NCBI GenBank assembly: GCA_035302865.1
Contig: DATGSF010000160.1
Span: 1 to 13,492 of the forward strand
Origin: DATGSF01 sp035302865
GTDB lineage: Bacteria; Bacteroidota; Bacteroidia; Chitinophagales; Chitinophagaceae
Reading direction: 5' to 3'
DNA: 13,492 nt
Below, in pieces: positions 1 through 6,418 of the stretch (the first letter of the stretch is position 1; each line of letters opens with the position of its first letter). A model generated the notes under the pieces. That model had not been told where the DNA came from, did not search any database, and worked only from the letters and a program-made list of their open reading frames with translations. The position numbers were made by a program, and so were the translations under genes.

Positions 1-499
1 AAAAACTTCCTATAACAAAAACTGTAATCAAAACTTGAATAATATCATTAGCGCCATGATCTAAAAACCTTTCTAATTGATTAATATCATCATTTAAAAT
101 AGCAATAAATTCTCCTGATGACTGATCTTCAAAAAATGCCATTTCTTGATTTTGTAAATTTGCATATGCATCTTTACGCAAACTGTCTTGTACTAATTGA
201 GCTAAATCTCTCCAATAAATTTGAAATAAATACTCAAAAACGGATTCTAAAGCCCATATTATTGCAGTTATTATAGCTAAAAAAATCAGCTGTTTACTTG
301 ATTCTGTAATTCCAAATTGTGCAATAAAACTTTCTTCTCCTTTTACTACCACATCAACTGCTGCACCAATTAAAACAGGAGGAGCTAAATCAAATAATTT
401 GTTGAAAATAGAAAATGTTGTTGCCCAACGAACTTTATTTCTGAAAGGTTTTAAATATTGGAACAATTGTGAAAGAGGGGAAGATTCTTTTTTAATCAT
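1..499 (-). CDS. ABC exporter, N-terminal transmembrane part (partial)
   Basis: The reading frame starts at ATG 499 with MIKKESSPLSQLFQYLKPFR and runs off the left edge, giving about 166 residues. The visible part looks like the first half of the transmembrane domain of a type I ABC exporter (MsbA-like, TM domain fused to ATPase). It has a basic amphipathic start, a first membrane segment around residues 25-45, and a second around 75-95. The stretch FFEDQSSGEFIAILNDD (about 124-140) is the usual first intracellular coupling-loop region, in which the F-F-E/D...G-E/D pattern precedes D-I-N-Q-L-E-R-F-L. The ATP-binding domain would lie outside the window, so the Walker motifs cannot be checked. 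The substrate cannot be inferred. It reads in the same direction as carB, but a terminator separates the two. Family assignment is fairly secure; a specific name such as msbA is not. Confidence 0.85.
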   Translation of the reverse strand, partial: MIKKESSPLSQLFQYLKPFRNKVRWATTFSIFNKLFDLAPPVLIGAAVDVVVKGEESFIAQFGITESSKQLIFLAIITAIIWALESVFEYLFQIYWRDLAQLVQDSLRKDAYANLQNQEMAFFEDQSSGEFIAILNDDINQLERFLDHGANDIIQVLITVFVIGSF

Positions 500-630
500 T
501 TATTTTAAGAAATTAATTAATTTTTTTAGCTAATTTGAAATTTAGATAAAGGTACAGAATTAAGTGAAAAAACAGGAAGTATAAATTGGAGCAAATATTA
601 TTTTATAAAGTATAATGTATTGATAAAATT

Positions 631-660
631 ATAAAAGCCACTATATTTAGTGACTTTTAT
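631..660 (-). terminator. Intrinsic terminator after the carB half gene
   Basis: On the minus strand this is a 13-bp stem (arm ATAAAAGTCACTA) around a 4-nt AATA loop. Every position pairs, with one G-U wobble, and the 3' arm ends in CUUUUAU followed by AAUUUU. On the plus strand the wobble becomes a C-A mismatch, so the hairpin favours minus-strand transcription. It begins 18 nt after the carB stop and lies before the ABC exporter gene. Confidence 0.8.
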
Positions 661-678
661 ACTGTTTATTAATAATGA

Positions 679-1860
679 TTATCTACTTAAGCGTAAACTT
701 CTTTCTCTATAAAGCTGTCTAAACCAAGGGTCTCTTAAAGAACTAATAAACCTTATACCTTCACCTGTGCTCTTCATTTCAGGTCCTAACTCTTTATTTA
801 CTTTCGGAAATTTATCAAAACTGAAAAAAGGTTCTTTAACAGCAAAACCTTCTAATTCTTTTTCTATATCAAAATCCTTTAATTTTTTATGACCTATCAT
901 TATTTGAGTAGCAATATTCAAATAAGGTACACCATAGGCTTTAGCAATGAATGGGGTAGTGCGACTAGCTCTAGGATTAGCTTCGATTACATATACTCTG
1001 CCATCTTTAATAGCAAATTGAATATTGATTAAACCTTTTATATTGAGTTTTAAAGCGAGTTTTTTGGAAATATCAATCATTTCTTCTACCTCTAAAGGTG
1101 AGATATTAAATACTGGTAAAACAGAATGGCTATCACCACTGTGAATTCCAGCAGGTTCAATATGCTCCATTATTCCCATAATATGTACCACTTCACCATC
1201 GCAAACAGCATCGATTTCAGCTTCTTGGAAACGATCCAAAAACTCATCAATTAGAATTTTATTGCCAGGTAAATGGCGTAATAAAGAAAGAACACTTTTT
1301 TCTAATTCATTATCATTAATTACTATACGCATTCTTTGTCCTCCTAATACATAAGAAGGACGAACTAGAACAGGGTATCCAACATCATTTGCCACTTCAA
1401 TTGCTTCATCAGTTGAATAAGCCACCCCATATCTGGGATAAGGGATATTCAATTCCTTTAAAAGATCACTAAATCTTCCTCTATCCTCAGCTATATCCAT
1501 ATCATCAAAAGAGGTTCCAAAAATTTTAATACCTCTTTCATGTAATTTCGCAGCAAGTTTTAAAGCAGTTTGGCCTCCTAGTTGTACAATAACACCTTCT
1601 GGTTGTTCGTGTTCGATTATTTCCCAAATATGTTCCCAATAAATGGGTTCAAAGTATAATTTATCAGCAATATCGAAATCAGTAGAGACAGTTTCAGGGT
1701 TGCAATTAATCATTATTGCTTCGTATCCACTTTCTTGAATTGCCATAATACCGTGAACACAACAATAATCAAATTCAATTCCTTGTCCTATTCGATTTGG
1801 TCCGCTACCTAAAACAATTATTTTCTTTTTATCCGAGCGAGTCGATTCATTTTGAATCAT
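679..1860 (-). CDS. carB: Carbamoyl-phosphate synthase large subunit, C-terminal synthetase half only
   Basis: The product is 393 aa. Carbamoyl-phosphate synthase makes carbamoyl phosphate for pyrimidine and arginine synthesis, and CarB normally carries two duplicated ATP-grasp halves. This protein matches only the second half, which phosphorylates carbamate. Visible motifs are GSGPNRIGQGIEFDY (18-32), QLGGQTALKLA (93-103), RPSYVLGG (167-174), HSGDS (240-244), QFAIK (281-285), EANPRASR (293-300) and MKSTGEG (362-368). It ends about 25 residues after the last motif, so the allosteric methylglyoxal-synthase-like domain is absent, as I recall for flavobacterial CarB. The carboxyphosphate half is missing: an in-frame TAG lies two codons before ATG 1860, and dnaN ends 31 nt upstream. 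All recognised ATP-grasp motifs are intact, which argues against simple decay. It could be one part of a split carB or a truncated extra copy. It is probably co-transcribed with dnaN. Confidence 0.9.
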   Translation of the reverse strand: MIQNESTRSDKKKIIVLGSGPNRIGQGIEFDYCCVHGIMAIQESGYEAIMINCNPETVSTDFDIADKLYFEPIYWEHIWEIIEHEQPEGVIVQLGGQTALKLAAKLHERGIKIFGTSFDDMDIAEDRGRFSDLLKELNIPYPRYGVAYSTDEAIEVANDVGYPVLVRPSYVLGGQRMRIVINDNELEKSVLSLLRHLPGNKILIDEFLDRFQEAEIDAVCDGEVVHIMGIMEHIEPAGIHSGDSHSVLPVFNISPLEVEEMIDISKKLALKLNIKGLINIQFAIKDGRVYVIEANPRASRTTPFIAKAYGVPYLNIATQIMIGHKKLKDFDIEKELEGFAVKEPFFSFDKFPKVNKELGPEMKSTGEGIRFISSLRDPWFRQLYRERSLRLSR

Positions 1861-1891
1861 GTTCTATATTTTATATTTATCTAAAATTATA

Positions 1892-3028
1892 TTAAACGCC
1901 AACAATTAATGGCATTAATAACATTAAAAAGTCTTCATTTTCCACTTCTTCTGTAGCTCTGAATACTCCTGCTTTGGAAGGCATAGATAATTCCAGTTTT
2001 ACTTCTTCTCCATCAAAATTATTCATCATTTCAATTAGTAATTTTGAGTTAAAAGCTATTTTCATATCCTCACCAGAATATTGTACATTGAGCGTTTCTC
2101 TACCTTCATAGGAGAAATCTAAATCTTGTGCAGAAATGCTTAAAGAATTTCCTATGATATCAAATAACACCTGATGAGTACTTTTATTAGCAAAAACACT
2201 TACTCTTCTTAAACCACTAATTAGTTCAGCACGGTTTATAATAAGGTCATAAGGGTTGTCCTGTGGAATAACTGCTTTATATGGCGGGAATTTACCATCA
2301 ATTAATCGGCAGTTTAGCTTAATTGAATCGTTTTCAACATATAAATGTGATTCATTAAATGAGATTTTAATTGGAGTCTCATCCGTAGGAAGCATGTTCT
2401 TTAATTGCGTTAATGGTTTTTTAGGAATTATAATTCCTCCTTCATCAGGACAAGATATATCAGAACGAGAAAATTTTACCATTCTATGTGCATCCGTAGA
2501 TACAAAAGTTAAACCATTTTCCTCAAATTCAAAATACACTCCAGTCATAGCTGGTCTTAAATTATCCGTACTTGTTGCAAATAATGTTTTATTGATTGCT
2601 TCAATTAAATGAATAGAATTCATTTCAAAGCGTTCTACATTTTCTGATAACATTGGCCATTTAGGATATTCCATACCATTTTCACCACCTATCTTGTATT
2701 TTCCTGTACTACTACTGATTTCAAAAGAATAATCCTCAGGATTAATAATGAAATTTATAGGTTGTTCAGAAAGATTTTTTAAATAGTTAATTATTAGATT
2801 AGCAGGAATACATATTTTTATATTATCCTGACTAGAAGTTTCAGAAACTTGAACATCCATTTGAACTTGGATCATGGTTTCCATATCTGCTGCAGTTATT
2901 TTCAACTGATTATTTGAGATATCTAATAAAAAATTTTCTAAAATAGGCAAAACTGAATTGGGATTTATAATACCCGAAATCATTTGCAAGTTTTTTAATA
3001 AAGAGCCTGAGGAAACAATAAAATGCAT
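1892..3028 (-). CDS. dnaN: DNA polymerase III beta subunit (sliding clamp)
   Basis: The product is 378 aa, close to the usual 365-380 aa for this family. DnaN forms the dimeric ring that tethers DNA polymerase III to the template. The N-terminus MHFIVSSGSLLKNLQMISGI, the LPILENFLLDI stretch (27-37) and KITAADMET (43-51) fit domain 1. GLTFVSTDAHRM (172-183) is the typical middle-domain signature. RLIDGKFPPYKAVIP (241-255) is the conserved domain 2-3 region. The C-terminus is LMPLIVGV, so the usual MP near the end is present but followed by a longer tail than the MPMRL of E. coli. There is no dnaA or recF next to it, so it is not in the classical dnaA-dnaN order. The carB half follows at 31 nt. 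Upstream lie a -7-like box and several inverted repeats. Confidence 0.97.
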   Translation of the reverse strand: MHFIVSSGSLLKNLQMISGIINPNSVLPILENFLLDISNNQLKITAADMETMIQVQMDVQVSETSSQDNIKICIPANLIINYLKNLSEQPINFIINPEDYSFEISSSTGKYKIGGENGMEYPKWPMLSENVERFEMNSIHLIEAINKTLFATSTDNLRPAMTGVYFEFEENGLTFVSTDAHRMVKFSRSDISCPDEGGIIIPKKPLTQLKNMLPTDETPIKISFNESHLYVENDSIKLNCRLIDGKFPPYKAVIPQDNPYDLIINRAELISGLRRVSVFANKSTHQVLFDIIGNSLSISAQDLDFSYEGRETLNVQYSGEDMKIAFNSKLLIEMMNNFDGEEVKLELSMPSKAGVFRATEEVENEDFLMLLMPLIVGV

Positions 3029-3051
3029 AATGAATGTAGTGTTTTAAAATT

Positions 3052-3136
3052 TACTATAATAGTACATGCAAATATAGAAAATATTGTTAGTATTTTTACT
3101 AATCCAACAAGATTATTATCATAAATAATGTTAGTA
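3052..3136. promoter_or_regulatory. Inverted-repeat cluster upstream of dnaN, possible operator
   Basis: Three sites are seen. TACTAT-A-ATAGTA (3052-3064) is a perfect 13-bp palindrome. TTAGTA-TTTT-TACTAA (3087-3102) is a perfect inverted repeat, and a third half-site TTAGTA is at 3131-3136. Together these give five TAGTA/TACTA pentamers in 85 bp. They flank a minus-strand -7-like box, so one repeat would overlap the transcription start and the other the -33 region of dnaN. Operator function is inference only. Confidence 0.4.
3069..3076 (-). promoter_or_regulatory. Candidate dnaN -7 promoter element (TATATTTG)
   Basis: On the minus strand the sequence TATATTTG fits the Bacteroidota -7 consensus TAnnTTTG. 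It would place the transcription start about 34 nt before the dnaN ATG. No clear TTTG/TTG -33 element lies at the expected 19-20 nt spacing, so the support is partial. Confidence 0.4.
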
Positions 3137-3241
3137 ATAAAGCTTTTTTAAAATTAGGAAATAAAAAAATCAATAAAAATGATGTTTTTCAATGTGAATT
3201 TATCAATTTTGAATAAAACTTTGAAATTTTTATAGAAAAGA

Positions 3242-3273
3242 TTTGGTGGAATGAAAATCCTTCTTTACATTTG
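3242..3273 (+). promoter_or_regulatory. Promoter of the tRNA-Phe gene
   Basis: TTTG at 3242-3245 and TACATTTG at 3266-3273 are separated by 20 nt. This fits the Bacteroidota primary-sigma consensus (TTTG, then TAnnTTTG). It predicts transcription starting near 3280, roughly 9 nt before the mature tRNA 5' end at 3289. It is the clearest promoter in the window. Confidence 0.75.
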
Positions 3274-3288
3274 CAATCGCAATGAGGC

Positions 3289-3361
3289 GGTGCGGTAGCT
3301 CAGTCGGTAGAGCAAAGGACTGAAAATCCTTGTGTCGCCGGTTCGATCCCGGCCCACACCA
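3289..3361 (+). tRNA. tRNA-Phe (anticodon GAA)
   Basis: A 73-nt cloverleaf can be folded by eye. The D arm is GCTC...GAGC. The anticodon stem is AAGGA/TCCTT around the loop CTGAAAA, which puts GAA at the anticodon. The variable loop is GTGTC, and the T stem GCCGG/CCGGC encloses TTCGATC. The acceptor arms are GGTGCGG and CCACACC, with discriminator A at 3361. Position 5-68 of the acceptor stem is a C-A mismatch. The 3' CCA is not fully encoded (the gene continues CAC) and would be added after transcription. It has its own promoter and terminator and stands alone between minus-strand genes. Confidence 0.96.
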
Positions 3362-3364
3362 CAC

Positions 3365-3397
3365 AAAAAGAGATTTCATTTGAAATCTCTTTTTTTA
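3365..3397 (+). terminator. Intrinsic terminator after tRNA-Phe
   Basis: The arms AAAAAGAGATTTCA (3365-3378) and TGAAATCTCTTTTT (3381-3394) are perfect complements, leaving a short TT-centred loop that must open by a pair or two. The second arm runs into a T tract that continues to 3397. The hairpin starts 4 nt after the tRNA, so it sets the 3' end of the primary transcript. The stem is nearly symmetrical, but only the plus side carries a clear U tract after a structured gene. Confidence 0.85.
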
Positions 3398-3669
3398 TTT
3401 AGTGCAATCTTCCAAATTTTTTCTAGTTTTTAAAAAATTTCTTATTATTTCCAACAAGAGGAATTAAGTTATGCTTCTTTATTCGTGAAATCGATTTTAG
3501 ATAGGTTTTGAAAAATTAAACTTTGTCGTCGCCTTGTTATTTTACAAAGGAATGCTAAGGAAAAAGATAAAAATTATATTTAAGTAAAAGTAAAATATAA
3601 TACCCATAATTTAATCTAGGAGTATTTTACAGGTTTTCTTATAATGTTTTCTTACTTAAAAATTAAAAT

Positions 3670-3698
3670 CTCCTAAGAAGTTTTGTGAGATAATTTAG
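3670..3698. repeat. Hairpin repeat, copy A
   Basis: The copy begins with CTCCTAAGAAG and ends with TAATTTAG, with 10 nt between. Copy B at 3819-3848 has the same two end blocks and an 11-nt middle. On the minus strand the core CTTCTTAGGAG can pair with itself through its outer bases, extended by AAAA/TTTT with one bulged A. Unlike copy B it has no strong GC clamp, although a T-rich stretch follows. Confidence 0.5.
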
Positions 3699-3803
3699 TT
3701 TAGCGATGATTTTTTTATTTTATAGTATAAACGCATTTTCACGACAAAATTTATAGGAATATTTCCATTTAAAAAAAAATAGGGTAGCTATAAAAAATGT
3801 TAT

Positions 3804-3837
3804 AAAAAAATCGGAAACCTCCTAAGAAGCTTTCCGA
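3804..3837 (-). terminator. Terminator of the isomerase-desulfurase transcription unit
   Basis: On the minus strand TCGGAAA (3837-3831) pairs with TTTCCGA (3817-3811). The stem continues, after a G-G mismatch, with CTT/GAG-type pairs around a CTTAG loop. Seven consecutive T residues (3810-3804) follow directly. It begins 58 nt after the cysteine desulfurase stop, in the right orientation to end that transcript. Its loop side contains hairpin repeat copy B. Confidence 0.8.
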
Positions 3838-3848
3838 TAATAATTTAG
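3819..3848. repeat. Hairpin repeat, copy B
   Basis: It shares the 11-mer CTCCTAAGAAG and the 8-mer TAATTTAG with copy A, 149 bp away in the same orientation. The middle differs (CTTTCCGATAA here, TTTTGTGAGA in copy A). This copy is built into the terminator at 3804-3837. Confidence 0.5.
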
Positions 3849-3895
3849 CAAATTGTTTTCTTTTAATTGCTTAAAATATAATATTATAATTAGAA

Positions 3896-5038
3896 TTAAT
3901 TACACAACTCTTTAAGTATTTCTACCGCTTTATCTATTTCCTCTATGGTATTAAACTTTGAAAATGATATTCTTAAAGGATTTTGTTTAATATTTGGATA
4001 TACTTCTGCAATTACATGACTTCCGGTAGTAGCTCCACTACTACAAGCACTCCCTCCTGAAACACAAAGACCTTTCATATCCAATTGCATAAGTAACATA
4101 TTGTTTTCAGGTTTAAATGGTATACTCAAATTGAGTAAGCAATATAAACTATCGCCATCCCAATCGCCATTAAAAGAAATATGAGGTAATTCACTTTGAA
4201 TTCTTTTGATAAAGTGTTTTCGCAATTTAAGTATATGTTCTTTATTCTTTTCTCCGTTTACTAAAGCCAATTCTAAAGCTTTTGCTAAACCAACAATTCC
4301 TGCAATGTTTTCAGTTCCTGCTCTTATATTTCTTTCTTGTGCACCACCTTTAATCCAAGATTGTACTTTAATTTCATTATTAACGAATAAAATTCCAGAA
4401 CCTTTAGGCCCATGAAATTTATGTGCAGCACCTGTTGCAAAGTGGATATTATTTTCTTTTAATCCTATAGGATAATGTGCAATTGTTTGCACAGTATCAC
4501 AAAGAAAAATAGCATTATTTTCTTTACAAAGAGCACCTACTTTTTCTATATTTAATAAATTGCCTATTTCATTGTTCGCATGCATTAAGCTGACTAAAGT
4601 TTTATCTTTAGAAGCTTTTATTAAGCGCTCTAAATCCTTTAAATCTACATGTCCATTTTCTGTTAATGTTACATAATGCACTGGAATATTCCATTTTTTA
4701 CTAAATGCTTCAATTGCATGCAAACTTGCATGATGTTCAATTTTTGAACTGATAATAGTTTTGCATCCTAAATCATGTATTGCCATATGAATGGCAGTGT
4801 TAATACTTTCCGTTCCTCCAGAAGTAAAAAATATTTCATTTGCCTTTACATGAAGCAATTTTGCTACTGATTTTCTAGCTAATTCAATTTGCATTTTTGC
4901 TTCTCTACCATAAGAGTAAGTAGAAGAAGGGTTTCCAAAATGATTTATATAAATATCTTGCATAGATTCAACAACCGCTCTGTCCATTGGAGTTGTTGCT
5001 GCATTATCTAGGTAAATTCTATGATTGTTACTATTCAT
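3896..5038 (-). CDS. Cysteine desulfurase (NifS/IscS family)
   Basis: The product is 380 aa, the usual length. It is a fold-type I PLP enzyme that takes sulfur from cysteine, giving alanine and a persulfide for Fe-S clusters or thiolated tRNA. The N-terminus YLDNAATTP (9-17) is characteristic. FTSGGTESIN (71-80) forms part of the cofactor site, and EHHASL (101-106) provides the PLP-stacking histidine. ANNEIG (154-159) and CDTVQT (180-185) follow. K207 in AAHKFHGPKGSG is the PLP lysine. C332 in GGSACSSGA is the catalytic, persulfide-forming cysteine. It lies 24 nt downstream of the sugar isomerase gene and is probably in the same transcript, which ends at the hairpin at 3804-3837. No iscU, sufE or other cluster-assembly gene is adjacent, so the sulfur acceptor cannot be deduced. 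Confidence 0.95.
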   Translation of the reverse strand: MNSNNHRIYLDNAATTPMDRAVVESMQDIYINHFGNPSSTYSYGREAKMQIELARKSVAKLLHVKANEIFFTSGGTESINTAIHMAIHDLGCKTIISSKIEHHASLHAIEAFSKKWNIPVHYVTLTENGHVDLKDLERLIKASKDKTLVSLMHANNEIGNLLNIEKVGALCKENNAIFLCDTVQTIAHYPIGLKENNIHFATGAAHKFHGPKGSGILFVNNEIKVQSWIKGGAQERNIRAGTENIAGIVGLAKALELALVNGEKNKEHILKLRKHFIKRIQSELPHISFNGDWDGDSLYCLLNLSIPFKPENNMLLMQLDMKGLCVSGGSACSSGATTGSHVIAEVYPNIKQNPLRISFSKFNTIEEIDKAVEILKELCN

Positions 5039-5062
5039 ATTAATGATTTAGTAAGCTTGTAA

Positions 5063-6040
5063 TTATTTAAGGTTAGATTTGATGAATTCAATAGGAGCTA
5101 CAGGTTCAGGATCGACACCCTTTAATGCTGCTAGGTGTATGGATAGCCAGTCTCCATAATGTATTAAATAAAAAGCTCTTTCAAAAAAATTATTACCCTT
5201 AGAATGCACCTCAAATACAGCATCTGTACATTTTTTAATAATTTCAATGGATAAATCTATACGCTGTTTTATTCTTCCAAAATCATTATCATTTCTTAAA
5301 AATACTACTGCAAAATCATCTTTTCGCTCATCCCAACCAACTATTTCATTATGATTCATTTCAGGCAGAACATTATCCCAAGCTATGGTTTTTGCATTTT
5401 CATTTACTTGTTGCCTCCATCTAGTTGTAATGTCTTCAATATTATTAGAAGAATAAAAGAGTGGTGTTTTTCCTAGTAAATCTTCAGCCAACTGTTTGGA
5501 ATGTTCTTTAATATAATCCATTTCTCTTTCTAATAAAGTAATAGATTCTTGTATTTCTGTAATGTAGCTTTTCCCAATTATTTTAAATTCAGAAATAATA
5601 TATAATATATAAGCTATAGCATAGCCAATAGTTGCACGAGGATGATAGTCTTTAGGTAATGCTAAATGAGGAATGTTTTTTTCTTTAGCTATTTCTTCTA
5701 ATTTTCCACCAGAAGAGAAACAAATTATTTTAGCATTTTTTAAAATAGCGTCTTTTAAGGCACTTATTGTTTCTTCCGTATTTCCAGAATAAGAACAAAT
5801 AATTACTAACGAGTTTTCATTTACATAGGCTGGCAGGAAATAATGTCTATTTACATAGATTGGAATATTTATTATTGGGTATAAGTAGTCTTTTACAATT
5901 CCACCGCCTATTGCGCTCCCACCCATTCCGCTAATAACAATATTCTTTGGATTAAAATCATTTTCAAATATTTCAAAATTTGATTGTATATTTATAGCGT
6001 CTTTTAATTGTGACGGGAATTGCGTAATTAAGTTCTCCAT
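5063..6040 (-). CDS. Bifunctional phosphoglucose/phosphomannose isomerase
   Basis: The product is 325 aa and should interconvert glucose-6-phosphate or mannose-6-phosphate with fructose-6-phosphate in the cytoplasm. The first half is a SIS sugar-isomerase domain: GMGGSAIGGG (38-47) and SYSGNTEE (83-90) are its phosphate-binding loops, and PRATIGYA (134-141) follows. The second half fits the dedicated PGI/PMI C-terminal domain, with NENAKTIAW (213-221), PEMNHNEIVGW (226-236, containing the expected catalytic histidine) and the closing DPEPVAPIEFIK (310-321). The length and motif order separate it from the longer classical glucose-6-phosphate isomerase. The product could feed mannose-type nucleotide sugars for surface glycans. 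The start at 6040 is only 17 bp from the divergent yraN start. The cysteine desulfurase gene follows in the same direction after 24 nt. Confidence 0.92.
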   Translation of the reverse strand: MENLITQFPSQLKDAINIQSNFEIFENDFNPKNIVISGMGGSAIGGGIVKDYLYPIINIPIYVNRHYFLPAYVNENSLVIICSYSGNTEETISALKDAILKNAKIICFSSGGKLEEIAKEKNIPHLALPKDYHPRATIGYAIAYILYIISEFKIIGKSYITEIQESITLLEREMDYIKEHSKQLAEDLLGKTPLFYSSNNIEDITTRWRQQVNENAKTIAWDNVLPEMNHNEIVGWDERKDDFAVVFLRNDNDFGRIKQRIDLSIEIIKKCTDAVFEVHSKGNNFFERAFYLIHYGDWLSIHLAALKGVDPEPVAPIEFIKSNLK

Positions 6041-6057
6041 AAAAATTATTTTTAATT

Positions 6058-6414
6058 GTGAGCAAACATAAACAATTAGGTAAAAAAGGTGAAATTATAG
6101 CTAGAGAATATTTGAAAAAAAACAATTATTCTATTTTAGCTCAGAATTTCTGTAAAGATAAAAAAGAAATTGATATCATAGCAGAGAAAGACGGCTTATT
6201 AATTATAGTTGAGGTTAAAACACGTAGTTCTCATCAATTTGGTTTTCCAGAAGAAGCAGTTTCTATAGAAAAAGAGGAAAATATTAAAGAAGTAGCAGAA
6301 GAGTATCAATATGAAAATCCTAAATATCAAGAAATGCGCTTTGATATTATTAGCATTACCATCAAAAGAAATAAAAAACCTGAAATAGTGCACTTTAAAG
6401 ACGCATTTTATTAA
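6058..6414 (+). CDS. yraN: YraN family (UPF0102) nuclease-like protein
   Basis: The product is 118 aa, typical for the family. It begins with K-H-K-Q-L-G-K-K-G-E, like the common YraN start in which a lysine-rich stretch precedes G-E..A..YL. KEIDIIAEKDGLLIIVEVKTR (about 36-56) contains the D-(x)n-ExK core of a PD-(D/E)xK nuclease fold, here E37, D39, E52 and K54. FDIISI (95-100) is the later conserved strand. The physiological role of YraN is not settled, so I name the family only. The start is GTG at 6058: the frame closes with TAA at 6040-6042 and contains no upstream ATG. It diverges from the isomerase gene and converges on the PAP2 gene, with 4 bp between the two stops and no obvious terminator hairpin there. 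Confidence 0.9.
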   Translation: MSKHKQLGKKGEIIAREYLKKNNYSILAQNFCKDKKEIDIIAEKDGLLIIVEVKTRSSHQFGFPEEAVSIEKEENIKEVAEEYQYENPKYQEMRFDIISITIKRNKKPEIVHFKDAFY

Positions 6415-6418
6415 TTCT

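Larger units (their letters stand above)
3398..3895. other. Non-coding stretch with two related hairpin repeats
   Basis: About 500 bp lies between the tRNA terminator and the end of the cysteine desulfurase gene. I found no reading frame of useful length with a plausible start on either strand. It holds the terminator of the desulfurase operon, two related hairpin repeats (3670-3698 and 3819-3848), and a weak CTTTGT/ACAAAG pairing at 3521-3549 enclosing a locally GC-rich CGTCGCC. It contains no good TAnnTTTG promoter on either strand that I can see. It could be decayed sequence or contain an unrecognised small RNA. Confidence 0.5.

Noticed and set aside
547..554. Minus-strand TACCTTTA as the ABC exporter -7 box
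   Set aside because: It lacks the final G and has no -33 partner, so it is not called.
2256..2612. Plus-strand open frame inside dnaN
   Set aside because: It is an antisense shadow of a well-conserved gene and has no recognisable domain.
3029..3241. Replication origin next to dnaN
   Set aside because: I found no TTATCCACA-type DnaA box or box cluster, and no dnaA gene is present.
4206..4415. Plus-strand open frame inside the cysteine desulfurase gene
   Set aside because: Antisense shadow; the minus-strand frame carries the catalytic motifs.
6199..6393. Minus-strand open frame inside yraN
   Set aside because: Low-complexity F/I-rich translation opposite a recognised gene.
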